IMG/VR virus record: IMGVR_UViG_3300042301_002391 | Location: 1-29,839 of that record | Length of the DNA stretch: 29,839 nt | Source: a virus | Reading direction: 5' to 3' (one strand) | Shown here: positions 8,027-15,311 of the stretch, piece after piece | How positions within the stretch are numbered: position 1 is the first letter of the stretch | Layout of the letters: each line of letters opens with the position of its first letter | Position numbers and translations under genes: made by a program | The notes under the pieces: generated by a model | Seen by the model: the letters and a program-made list of their open reading frames with translations, nothing else | Databases searched by the model: none | What the model was told of the DNA's origin: nothing

Positions 8027-8343
8027 TGCTGCCCGATCTGGCCAACCGTGCTCTCACGGCGGTGATCGGGGTGATGGGGGAACCCATCACCTATCGCCGC
8101 CGGGGAGAGCAGTGGCAAGCAAGCGGCGTTTACCAGGCCAGCTATGTGGCCCTTGACCAAGACACCGGAGTTCAGGTCCGCTCCACTCAACCGGTTCTGC
8201 TGGTGAAGAGGACGGACCTGCCGGTGAGCCCGCAGCAGGGCGACGAGGTGGAGGTGCGTGGCAAGGCCTGGCATGTGCGTGACCCGCAACCTGACGGGCA
8301 CGATGGGTGGCTGCTGATGCTTCATCGCAAGGACCGGCGATGA
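8026..8343 (+). CDS. Head-tail joining protein, lambda FII-like
   Basis: A 105-residue protein (lambda FII is 117). It is predicted beta-rich, with ITYRRRGEQWQASGVY, VRSTQPVLLVKRTDL and GDEVEVRGKAWHVRD, matching the beta-barrel attachment protein that sits between the gpW-like plug and the tail. ITYRR and the central DEVEVRGKAWHVRD strand pair are typical of FII relatives. It is coupled to both neighbours by ATGA overlaps, after the decoration gene as in lambda-type head modules. Moderately sure of the family, more sure of the joiner role from context. Confidence 0.72.
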   Translation: MLPDLANRALTAVIGVMGEPITYRRRGEQWQASGVYQASYVALDQDTGVQVRSTQPVLLVKRTDLPVSPQQGDEVEVRGKAWHVRDPQPDGHDGWLLMLHRKDRR

Positions 8344-8684
8344 TCACGCCCGCGCGGTATGACATCACGATTCCGCAGCGTGGGACGTTCCGGCAGCGGA
8401 TGCGGCTCAAGACTGAAGGCGTGCCGCTGATCGCCATCGGCTATCAACTGGTCGCGCAGGTGTGGGATCGCCAGCGCACAACAAAGTTTGCTGATGGTGT
8501 GATCAATTGGATCGACCAGGCAACGGGCCTGTTCGAACTGGTGATCCAATATCAGGTGACGCGGCTGATCACGGAGGACGGGCGGTGGGATCTGATGGTG
8601 ATCGAGCCCGGGGGTGATCGCTACTACTGGCTGGAAGGCACCGCCTTCCTGGATCCGAATTACAGCGAGCCGGTGACGCCATGA
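8340..8684 (+). CDS. Small beta-sandwich structural protein near the fibre genes
   Basis: A 114-residue protein from ATG 8340 (ATGA overlap). The pattern of an N-terminal basic strand (ITIPQRGTFRQRMRLK), a central segment ending a domain (INWIDQATGLFELVIQYQ) and a closing DGRWDLMVIEPGGDRYYWLEG is typical of small Ig-like/BppU-like structural proteins that often precede fibre N-terminus genes. I would expect it to be an adaptor or fibre-anchoring component, but the sequence alone does not show this. The next gene overlaps its stop by ATGA. Confidence 0.6.
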   Translation: MITPARYDITIPQRGTFRQRMRLKTEGVPLIAIGYQLVAQVWDRQRTTKFADGVINWIDQATGLFELVIQYQVTRLITEDGRWDLMVIEPGGDRYYWLEGTAFLDPNYSEPVTP

Positions 8685-8698
8685 CCAACAAGGTGGCG
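8679..8698 (+). repeat. 20-nt repeat shared with 24001-24020
   Basis: The 20 bases covering the start of the 8681 gene (CC followed by ATGACCAAC and AAGGTGGCG) recur exactly at 24001-24020, immediately left of the sheath leader repeat. The flanking bases differ at both ends. A 20-nt match is unlikely by chance in a window of this size. Confidence 0.8.
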
Positions 8699-9076
8699 AT
8701 CGAGATTGTCGAAGCACCTGCCGTCGCTGTGGAGATTGTGCAGGAAGCTGGCGTGAAGGTGGTGGAGGTGCTCCACCCTGGCCCGCCAGAGCCGCAGTGG
8801 GTTGCGTTTGGCGGTGCGGTGCAGTCCAGCGTTGCGACCAACCAACTCCTAGGCGCGGCACTGCAGCAGGCTCCAGCCCTGGGGCTCGGACTTGGCGTCG
8901 GACTTGGCAAAGCAGCTGACGGCGATGCTCGCGTGTTTCTCAACTCTTGGGCTATCGCCAATAGCCTGGGTCTGGTTTCTGAGGCACTGCTGACCGAAGT
9001 GTTGGTGCTGGCGGAGCAGTTCAATTTTCCGGCCGAGTTTATCGCGAGGCTATGGGGCGGTTCACAGACTGAGTGA
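8681..9076 (+). CDS. Fibre-N-terminus-like protein sharing sequence with the giant fibre
   Basis: A 131-residue protein. Residues 4-30 contain a tandem (VAIEIVEAPAVAVEIVQEAG) and the turn HPGPPEPQ, the usual N-terminal style of phage fibres before a collagen-like or shaft region. The same DNA, lacking one 30-bp repeat unit, forms residues 28-43 of the large fibre at 9239. After residue 40 it diverges into a Gly/Leu-rich segment (ALGLGLGVGLGKAADGD) and a helical C-terminus ending LAEQFNFPAEFIARLWGG. It may be a short second fibre, a fibre-trimer base, or a stub left after the distal part was replaced. Function unproven. Confidence 0.7.
   Translation: MTNKVAIEIVEAPAVAVEIVQEAGVKVVEVLHPGPPEPQWVAFGGAVQSSVATNQLLGAALQQAPALGLGLGVGLGKAADGDARVFLNSWAIANSLGLVSEALLTEVLVLAEQFNFPAEFIARLWGGSQTE
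8689..8767 (+). repeat. Donor-side copy of the fibre-adaptor repeat
   Basis: 8689-8709 is identical to 9319-9339 (21 nt), and 8732-8767 matches 9332-9367 at 35 of 36 positions. The 9319 copy lacks 30 bp that are bounded here by GAGATTGT at 8702-8709 and 8732-8739, the signature of a deletion between short direct repeats. Confidence 0.85.
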
Positions 9077-9210
9077 GCCCCAGCGCAAATTGTGTAAATG
9101 GAAATGCAATTATCGGTGATGCGGACGATTCATTCAGCGCGACGGCTTGGGAGAGCGCTGCAACGACGTTTGCGTCGTCGCAGCAGTGGGTGCTGATGGC
9201 TTCGGCCTAG
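9073..9210 (+). CDS. Tiny ORF (45 aa) ending ASSQQWVLMASA
   Basis: GTG 9073 overlaps the preceding stop (GTGA) and opens a 45-codon frame whose reading is protein-like (NGNAIIGDADDSFSATAW, then ESAATTFASSQQWVLMASA). Its final 12 residues and stop lie in the 148-bp repeat and are identical to those of the ORF at 23984. The TAG stop (9208-9210) is the first half of the TAGAAT box. No family is recognised. It could be a small fibre-associated or leader protein, or the remnant of a longer fibre gene. The alternative frame from ATG 9098 is Arg-rich and less convincing. The ribosome site is poor, so translation would rely on coupling. Confidence 0.45.
   Translation: MSPSANCVNGNAIIGDADDSFSATAWESAATTFASSQQWVLMASA
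9163..9178. other. Hairpin at the left edge of the 148-bp repeat
   Basis: ACGACG-TTTG-CGTCGT is a perfect 6-bp stem with a 4-nt loop (two more outer pairs after one mismatch). The 148-bp repeat begins at 9172, inside the loop. No T-run follows, so a terminator is unlikely; the structure may mark a recombination edge. Confidence 0.4.
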
Positions 9211-9213
9211 AAT
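9208..9213 (+). promoter_or_regulatory. TAGAAT box before the giant fibre
   Basis: TAGAATC lies 25 bases before ATG 9239 and overlaps the TAG stop of the tiny ORF. It is identical in the sheath copy. Candidate -10 element; no clear -35 element. Confidence 0.35.
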
Positions 9214-9222
9214 CAATCCAAC

Positions 9223-9269
9223 AGGAGGCTCCTCCACAATGCCAACTAACTTCCTCCACGGCGTGGAGG
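9223..9269 (+). promoter_or_regulatory. Ribosome site with mutually exclusive hairpins (fibre copy)
   Basis: AGGAGG (9223-9228) is ten bases before ATG 9239. Two identical CCTCCAC heptamers (9231-9237 and 9253-9259) can each pair with GTGGAGG (9263-9269), and CCTCC can also pair with the ribosome site. One fold is a 7-bp stem with a 3-nt loop inside the coding region; another encloses the start codon. A translational control element is possible. Confidence 0.35.
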
Positions 9270-12200
9270 TACTTCAGACCGACATTGGCGGACGACCCAT
9301 CACGACGGTTCGATCCTCCAAGGTGGCGATCGAGATTGTGCAGGAAGCTGGCGTGGAGGTGGTGGAGCTGATCCACCTGGGACCACAGGGTCCATCCGGG
9401 ATAGCGTCAGTTAGCTCAATTATTGGCCTGCAAACTGCGCCTACAACCAATGCCGTTCTTGTCAAGCAATACTACGTCAATCACAATGAAGCAGCCATAG
9501 CGCTGCCATCGCCGCTCGAAGCCGGACCCGGCGGCGGCCTGTTTCAGTGGGAGCCTGATCTTCCTAGGTCGTTACATGATGGCGGCCTGTTCATCTCGCC
9601 GACCGTCCCCTATGACGGAACCAGGGGCAACCTGGTGGGCTTTCTCGGCAAGGTCGGAGAAACGGCCCCCAGCGCTAACGGCGTGTGGCGGCGGGCCTTT
9701 TCTGGCAATGTCATGGCGGATTGGTTCGGGTGCGTCAGCAACAGAATCGCTGACGACTACCCGTCCATTCAGAAAGCCCTAGACGTTGTGTTCGCGATGA
9801 ACAGCGTAGAGAGAGTGGGCAAGTGGTTCGTTGGGAAAACAAACGTTGTACAAATTGCCGGCAACTGCCGCATCAAGAGATACCTTGAAGTAGGAGCAAG
9901 GATGACGATCCAAGGGAATGAGAATACCTTGGTGTACCCTGTCCAGGATTCTAGTTTTGCCGGGGACTACAACGTAGCCGTCCCCTCCGTTATCTACGTG
10001 GATCCAGATTGTGTTTTATATCGACCAAACGACTATAACAGCGCCGTCGTATTGAGAGGAGACGCCTCTAAGTTGGATGGAATCGTGGTCGATGGGTATG
10101 AGATGGCCTTCGGGTCATGGTATCCAATCATCAAAATTGCAACATCCCCCCTAGCGGTTGGAGGGTCTTACGCATTTAACGGGGAGCTGTATGTCATCGA
10201 CCCCAACGATCCCAAGCAGAACAAGCCCATAGAGCTGGAAACGCTTGTCATACCATCCCATCAATATGGAGATGCCTGGTATGCAGGCTTTCAGCTAAAG
10301 GCAATGGGTGGCAATGTTACCGGCATTGGCCCAGGAACTTCCACTTATACTCAGATCACACCCGCCAACCCCTACCAGTGGGATGTTATAGGCGGCACCA
10401 TCCCTACTGGGTTCGCCGTATCGAAGTCTGGATGGGTTACCTGTAACGCAGCAACAGCTGTGATTGGCAAGCAGTTTGTAACGATTCGCGTAGCTGATGC
10501 TAGCGGCAGCACAGCACAGCGAGACCTCATCCTGGAGGTTACCGGGAAATACATAGAATTGCCCTTAGTTGGTATTCCTCCCGCTACCATAAATCAAGCC
10601 TATAAATATACCTTCAATGTTCTCAACAACGATGGCGTTGCCCATTATTGGTGGATAGTCAATGGTCCCGAGGGCCTGGTGATGAACCGTACTACCGGAG
10701 AGGTCACCGGCACGCCCGCCGCCGACTCGTTCGGACAGTACACACTAAAAGTGGCAATAACAAGCGCCACCAGTACAGCCAACTTTGAGGCCAATACTCT
10801 CATTGATGAAATCTTGATAGACTTCACGGTTGAGAATACCGCATACCCATCATTATATGGCAGCCTTTCAGATGCGGCTGTAGGGGTGGCTTACCAGGGG
10901 ATCATTTACCCTGTCGGCGGAGTTGGCCCGTTCACCTGGCAGATTGACCCTGCTCGTTCTACTGGGAACAACCAGGCCGGGTATCCAACCGCAACGTCAC
11001 CCGCTCCGGGGATAACTCTTTCGACCGATGGCATCAGAGCACTTGTAACAGGAACGCCTACAACGTCTGGAGACTTCTCGTTTTTCCTTATTGGCACTGA
11101 TTCAACCGGAAAATCGGTAAGTGGGCTTATCAGCTTTTTAGGGAACACATGGGCAGCAAGACCACAGCTGAAGACATCCCTGATTTGGAATCTTCCTGTT
11201 GCCGTCAAGGGCCAGCCATATTCCTATCAGGTTGAGGCTACTGTATCAGGCTGCACCTTTAGCGCAAAGGCATTGCCTTCCGGCCTGGCGATCTCCGCCG
11301 AAGGCCTCATTTCAGGCACTCCTCTTGGCGGCAGATATGCCAATGGGGTCGCGTGTGAATGGAGCGTCAAGATGAGTAATTTTACAGTAAGAAACTTCAG
11401 GGGTGGTGCAGGCGTCAAAGTTGATGGGCCTAGCAACGTCCACATTTTTGAAAACTTCTTTATCAACGCATGCGACGTAGGCATATCGTCCGACAATATG
11501 TTCGACTCACGGTTACAGAGCTTCTATATCTACAACACAAGAATTGGCCTGCAAATGAGGGGCGGAACTGCCGCTAATACCTACACTAACGGAAGAATTG
11601 AATACATTCATGAGCATGGTGTTACCGCCTTGTTCTCTCCAGACAATGTATGGAGCACTGTCTACTGGGATACCTGCGGGTACGCTGCAATAAGCGCTGA
11701 TCGCTCCGATTACTGGACAATGAGCGGCTGCTTCTTTTTTCGAGGTGGGCGGCGCGTCCCGCCAAGGGGCAAATACTATATGCCCGATAGTCCCGTGGAT
11801 ATTTCTACTCACATTAAAGCTATTAGCTGCAAAGACTGGGTTATCGGCACTAATAACATGGTGCGAGGATGCGACAATGGGGGGTCTAGCTCAACTTACC
11901 TTAGGAGGTACGAATCAAACGGCAGAAGGCTTTACATCCGGCCTTATGCTTCCATTGTCATGGAGCGCTGCAAGGGGTTCAAGATAACCGGCAATGGGCT
12001 AGACGGCTGCACAAGAGAATCTATCGTCTCAGTAGAAAGCGAATATGAATTTGAATACAACGATGCTCTTTTGAGCGGGAATACGGTCCACCGAACGAAC
12101 CAATTTGAAACCTTCTCGCAGAATGAACAACCCGTCATAAATTTACTGAAAAACCCTACTAAGGCTAATTTCACACCCGAAGGCACCGAGGACAATGTAG

Positions 12201-13549
12201 ACACTTACTTTCCCAGCAATGTACTTTTACTCTCGGGAAATGAATTTGTCGATAGAAGCACAAGGGGCTTAACCGTAAACAATACAAACGTCACAATCAA
12301 CACATCTGTTTACAGGTTTGGTACGGGTAGCTTCTCTTTTAATGGAACAAGCGCATTGTTGACTGTGGGTGTAGCTGACAACAACAACGTCACTGCTCCG
12401 TTTTACTTTGGCACAGATGATCTTACTTTAGAGTTTTTGGTTTATCCGCTTAGGAACAATGTAAGTCAAACCCTGATTGACTTTGGGGCTACGTCTGAAT
12501 CTGCCCCGTTCGCGCTCATTCTTGACGCAAATGGAAGGCTAGCGCTAGCCAGGAATCGCAGCACAAGCGGACAAACCATAGATGCCACCAGTGCTCGGAC
12601 GATCCCAGTAAACGCTTTCACTAAGATCACTATGACCATAACCAGGGGTATGGCAAGAGTATATATTGACGAGTCTATCGAACCAAGCCTAACTATTTCG
12701 TTTAGCGGAAGGTTCATGATTTCCGGGTATAACAGACCAATCATGGGTCGCGGTGGGTTTACGGGGGCAACCGATTTTTTCCAGGGATACATGCAGCAGA
12801 TTAGGATAACTAAACCTGTTTCCAGGTACGGGCTGCTATCAGCGCTGAGGCCGCAGACTCGCGCATTCAGCATTGTGAACCTTGGCTCCCTGCCACCGGA
12901 TACCCTTGTGTATTCTCCTGCTGCTGCGGAAACAGAATTCTTTTTTGCGGACCGATCTAATTCTATTAAGCTGGGCCCCAGTTCTTCTATTCAGAAACCA
13001 GTCTATGTAACCAGAAGATCAAAGAACGACATCGTTACCGATCGAAGGGCAGGCCTGGGCTCCTACAATGCGGGCCAGGTGAACCCGTCTTACTATATTT
13101 ATCGATTGCAAAAGGCAGCTGAGACGGGGGTTACGGCCTACACATTCCAGACCTGTGAGTTCAGGGCATGGGTCGCACGGCCGGGCTACCCAGAGGAGCT
13201 GGATAGGATCCGAGGGAAAAAACTGCTCTTATGTCTTTGGGCAAGGTCTGCTAGAAAAAACTCGGTTTCTCTTTTCACGCAGTTCTACGCCGGAACAAGC
13301 GGCAACAATTTCAAGGTTGAAGGGGGCTTTCACACTAAGTTCAACGTGCCTCCATTCTGGAGAAAATATACATTCGCCATTGAGGCACCAGACCTAGACC
13401 TGACACTTGTCGATCCATATACTTCCAATGCCTTATTGAAGTTCTACCTCGACGACAAGTCACAGACCTATGACCTGGAATTCGGGGCGATGTTTTTGTA
13501 CGAAGATGATGGGAAGTTTGGGTTCACTTCGGGGGCGACGGATCAGTGA
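9239..13549 (+). CDS. Giant chimeric tail fibre/tailspike (1436 aa) with sheath-derived N-terminus
   Basis: Residues 1-27 copy the sheath N-terminus; 28-43 copy the 8681 gene; a short GPQGPSG turn follows. Residues about 150-260 look like the start of a pectate-lyase-type beta-helix tailspike (VMADWFGCVSNRIADDYPSI). About 368-715 hold four bacterial Ig-like (He_PIG-type) units with VTGTP/ISGTP signatures. About 714-1010 return to beta-helix (NVHIFENFFINACDVGIS), about 1014-1198 form a LamG/concanavalin-like domain (YRFGTGSFSFNG, MQQIRITKP), and the rest a carbohydrate-binding-like beta domain. It probably binds, and may degrade, host surface polysaccharide; catalytic residues cannot be fixed by eye. 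From about 9400 the DNA is visibly more AT-rich with different codon use, indicating transfer. Confidence 0.88.
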   Translation: MPTNFLHGVEVLQTDIGGRPITTVRSSKVAIEIVQEAGVEVVELIHLGPQGPSGIASVSSIIGLQTAPTTNAVLVKQYYVNHNEAAIALPSPLEAGPGGGLFQWEPDLPRSLHDGGLFISPTVPYDGTRGNLVGFLGKVGETAPSANGVWRRAFSGNVMADWFGCVSNRIADDYPSIQKALDVVFAMNSVERVGKWFVGKTNVVQIAGNCRIKRYLEVGARMTIQGNENTLVYPVQDSSFAGDYNVAVPSVIYVDPDCVLYRPNDYNSAVVLRGDASKLDGIVVDGYEMAFGSWYPIIKIATSPLAVGGSYAFNGELYVIDPNDPKQNKPIELETLVIPSHQYGDAWYAGFQLKAMGGNVTGIGPGTSTYTQITPANPYQWDVIGGTIPTGFAVSKSGWVTCNAATAVIGKQFVTIRVADASGSTAQRDLILEVTGKYIELPLVGIPPATINQAYKYTFNVLNNDGVAHYWWIVNGPEGLVMNRTTGEVTGTPAADSFGQYTLKVAITSATSTANFEANTLIDEILIDFTVENTAYPSLYGSLSDAAVGVAYQGIIYPVGGVGPFTWQIDPARSTGNNQAGYPTATSPAPGITLSTDGIRALVTGTPTTSGDFSFFLIGTDSTGKSVSGLISFLGNTWAARPQLKTSLIWNLPVAVKGQPYSYQVEATVSGCTFSAKALPSGLAISAEGLISGTPLGGRYANGVACEWSVKMSNFTVRNFRGGAGVKVDGPSNVHIFENFFINACDVGISSDNMFDSRLQSFYIYNTRIGLQMRGGTAANTYTNGRIEYIHEHGVTALFSPDNVWSTVYWDTCGYAAISADRSDYWTMSGCFFFRGGRRVPPRGKYYMPDSPVDISTHIKAISCKDWVIGTNNMVRGCDNGGSSSTYLRRYESNGRRLYIRPYASIVMERCKGFKITGNGLDGCTRESIVSVESEYEFEYNDALLSGNTVHRTNQFETFSQNEQPVINLLKNPTKANFTPEGTEDNVDTYFPSNVLLLSGNEFVDRSTRGLTVNNTNVTINTSVYRFGTGSFSFNGTSALLTVGVADNNNVTAPFYFGTDDLTLEFLVYPLRNNVSQTLIDFGATSESAPFALILDANGRLALARNRSTSGQTIDATSARTIPVNAFTKITMTITRGMARVYIDESIEPSLTISFSGRFMISGYNRPIMGRGGFTGATDFFQGYMQQIRITKPVSRYGLLSALRPQTRAFSIVNLGSLPPDTLVYSPAAAETEFFFADRSNSIKLGPSSSIQKPVYVTRRSKNDIVTDRRAGLGSYNAGQVNPSYYIYRLQKAAETGVTAYTFQTCEFRAWVARPGYPEELDRIRGKKLLLCLWARSARKNSVSLFTQFYAGTSGNNFKVEGGFHTKFNVPPFWRKYTFAIEAPDLDLTLVDPYTSNALLKFYLDDKSQTYDLEFGAMFLYEDDGKFGFTSGATDQ
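9319..9367 (+). repeat. Fibre-adaptor repeat inside the giant fibre
   Basis: This matches the 8681 gene from 8689 on, minus 30 bp, and joins the sheath-derived segment exactly at 9319/9320 in frame. It supports a recombination join between the sheath leader and a fibre gene whose original 5' end resembled the 8681 gene. Confidence 0.85.
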
Positions 13550-14154
13550 TTATCCGCCGCACCATCCTTCGCCAAGCGTTCGTCGCACAGCTTTGCGATG
13601 CAACAATTGCCGAAGAGCGCGTGTACTCCGGCCGGCTCATGCCGATCAATGACGAGGAGGATGAGCCGACACTTCCCGCCATCGTCGTGCACACCCGCGA
13701 GCCGGAGCAGATCATCGACCGCTCCACCTCCGGCTTCGATGGCTTTGAGCGTCGTCGCTCCATCGTCTCCGTGGTCTGCATCGCGCAGTCCTACGACGAT
13801 TTAGACGAAGATCTCGACACCATGGCCCAGCAGGTGGAGGCCGCCCTTCAGGCCTGGATCATCCCTGGCTTCGAGTCGGCCGACGCCATGCTCATGGACA
13901 CCAGCTCCGAGCCGCCAGACTTCGACGGCAGCCTCACCACCAATGCCACCACTCTCCGCTACGCGGTCGAGTACAACACTCCTTACCGCGCCTGCAGCAA
14001 TCCTTACGTGATCAGCGCCGGCTCCCTGGAGCAGTCCGGTGCCTACCCTGGCGGGCAGGTCACTCCCGGCTGTCCAGCCGACAGCATCGGCACCGTCTGC
14101 CCCATCGGCGGCGCGACAATCATCGTCAACGGCACCCCGGATCCCACACCATGA
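13546..14154 (+). CDS. Tail terminator/completion-like protein
   Basis: A 202-residue protein from GTG 13546, overlapping the fibre stop (GTGA). The first about 145 residues resemble lambda gpU-like tail terminators: an N-terminal helix (ILRQAFVAQLCDA), a strand with GRLMPINDEEDEPTLPAIVVHT, then RRSIVSVVCIAQ and a long helix DDLDEDLDTMAQQVEAALQA. Such proteins cap the tail tube and meet the head joiner. The C-terminal about 50 residues are a Gly/Pro/Cys extension (VTPGCPADSIGTVCPIGG) absent from lambda gpU. GC content returns to the window's usual level here, right after the AT-rich fibre. Confidence 0.65.
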   Translation: MIIRRTILRQAFVAQLCDATIAEERVYSGRLMPINDEEDEPTLPAIVVHTREPEQIIDRSTSGFDGFERRRSIVSVVCIAQSYDDLDEDLDTMAQQVEAALQAWIIPGFESADAMLMDTSSEPPDFDGSLTTNATTLRYAVEYNTPYRACSNPYVISAGSLEQSGAYPGGQVTPGCPADSIGTVCPIGGATIIVNGTPDPTP

Positions 14155-14462
14155 TGGCCACCACCCGCCGCCGCAAGGCACCACCACCGCCGCCCCTCGA
14201 CCTTTCCCCCGAGGCATTGGAAGCTTTCATCGGCACCACCATCGATGCCGACCGGTCCAGTCCCGCCCTGGAGCGTGCGACCGCCGCGGCCGAGGCCTTC
14301 ATCGGCCATTCCATCCCCGACCCATGTCCGCATGCTCTGCGCCAAGGGATCTTCCTGTTTGCCTCCCAGCTGCTGATGCTGCCTGACGGCAGCCCCGCTG
14401 CTGAGCCCTCCCTCGTCACTCGCGCCATGTGGCAGGCCCATGTTTCAACTCCAGCGGGATGA
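14151..14462 (+). CDS. Head-tail connector-like small protein
   Basis: A 103-residue, mostly helical protein from ATG 14151 (ATGATG; the second ATG is equally possible). After a basic and Pro-rich N-terminus (RRRKAPPPPPLDL) it has two AEAFIG-type helices (LEAFIGTTID, AEAFIGHSIP) and LRQGIFLFASQLLML, a pattern like the gp6-type head-tail connectors (a helical ring protein). It follows the terminator-like gene rather than the portal, and overlaps the baseplate V gene by 23 bases. Family assignment is tentative. Confidence 0.5.
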   Translation: MMATTRRRKAPPPPPLDLSPEALEAFIGTTIDADRSSPALERATAAAEAFIGHSIPDPCPHALRQGIFLFASQLLMLPDGSPAAEPSLVTRAMWQAHVSTPAG

Positions 14463-15054
14463 CCAGATCACCAGCGGTGTCGGGGGCCGAGAGGCCACTG
14501 ATCACGCGCGACGGCTGAGCAACGTCGCCCGCTACGGCACCGTGGCGGAGGCGGACTACAGCGGCGAGACGGCCGGCTTCCCGGCCATCCGCGTCTCCCT
14601 CCAGGATGGCGCGATCCTCACCGACTGGCTGCCCTGGTTCAGCCCCCGCGCGGGCAAGGACCGGGTGTGGGATCCGCCGGAGGTGGGCGAGGTGGTGATG
14701 CTCCTGGCCCCGTCGGGCGAAATCAGCAACGGCGTCGCTATCCCCGGCCTGTTCAGCGATGGCAACGCGAACGGCGACCGCGCGGGCCTCCACCGCCGCA
14801 CCTACGACGACGGCACGGTGGTGGAATACGACCGCGAGAACCACACTTTCATGGTCGACGCCAGCGCCAGCAACTCCCAGGTGGTGTTCAAGGCGAAGCG
14901 GATCAGGCTTAGCACCGCCGAGATCAGCGTGGGTGCGGAGGCCAGTGGCGACGACCTGCCGGAGGCGACCATCAAGGTGAAGCGCCTGCTGGTCGAGGCT
15001 GAGGAGTTCATCAAGCTGTCCGCCCCGCAGCTGCAACTCAACCCGGAGGCCTGA
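14440..15054 (+). CDS. V: Baseplate assembly protein V (tail spike), P2-like
   Basis: A 204-residue protein (P2 gpV is 211), the trimeric central spike that pierces the outer membrane. The N-terminal OB-fold is seen around 45-110, with VWDPPEVGEVVMLLAPSGE and AIPGLFSDGNANGD, classic gpV signatures. The C-terminal repeated short strands (IRLSTAEISVG, ATIKVKRLLVEAEEFIKLSA) should build the beta-helical needle. It opens the P2-order baseplate cluster V-(PAAR)-W-J-I. ATG 14440 lies inside the preceding gene. Confidence 0.93.
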   Translation: MFQLQRDDQITSGVGGREATDHARRLSNVARYGTVAEADYSGETAGFPAIRVSLQDGAILTDWLPWFSPRAGKDRVWDPPEVGEVVMLLAPSGEISNGVAIPGLFSDGNANGDRAGLHRRTYDDGTVVEYDRENHTFMVDASASNSQVVFKAKRIRLSTAEISVGAEASGDDLPEATIKVKRLLVEAEEFIKLSAPQLQLNPEA

Positions 15055-15311
15055 TGCCAGCCGTCATCCGCATCGGGGATCCAGGCAGCCATGGCGGCGC
15101 GGTCGCCACCGGCAGTCCAGACACGACCGCGAACGGCATTGGTGTCGCCCGCGTAGGTGACACCTACAACTGCCCGATTCACGGGCCCAACGCCATTGTC
15201 ACCGGCAGCACAGACACCACTGCCAACGGCCAGGCCGTCGCGCGCGTGGGGGATCAGACTGCATGTGGTGCCACCCTCCAGGGCGGCAGTCCTGACGTGG
15301 AGGTGAACTGA
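15054..15311 (+). CDS. PAAR-repeat spike tip protein
   Basis: An 85-residue PAAR protein that caps the V needle with a sharp metal-stabilised cone. Repeated GDPGSHGG, VARVGD and ANG motifs are visible, and a metal-site set H13, C40, H43, C71 matches the usual His/Cys ligands. It sits between V and W with ATGA overlaps on both sides. P2 itself lacks a separate PAAR gene because gpV binds iron at its own tip, so this arrangement is closer to type VI secretion and other myophages. Confidence 0.93.
   Translation: MPAVIRIGDPGSHGGAVATGSPDTTANGIGVARVGDTYNCPIHGPNAIVTGSTDTTANGQAVARVGDQTACGATLQGGSPDVEVN

Larger units (their letters stand above)
9172..9319 (+). repeat. 148-bp direct repeat, fibre copy
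   Basis: This matches 24026-24173 at 145 of 148 positions with a constant offset of 14,854. It contains the end of a tiny ORF, TAGAAT, AGGAGG, the ATG and 27 codons. The three differences (9279, 9285, 9291) are all second codon positions and change T/I, I/T and G/A. The sheath gene is the likely source because these codons form the normal sheath N-terminus. Confidence 0.95.

Noticed and set aside
9239-9367. Diversity-generating retroelement behind the repeated fibre N-terminus
   Set aside because: No reverse transcriptase gene is visible, the differences are not adenine-specific, and the repeat includes upstream signals.
9147-9371. 74-codon ORF crossing the leader repeat in another frame
   Set aside because: It overlaps the fibre start out of frame and reads as Arg/Ser/Trp-rich shadow sequence.
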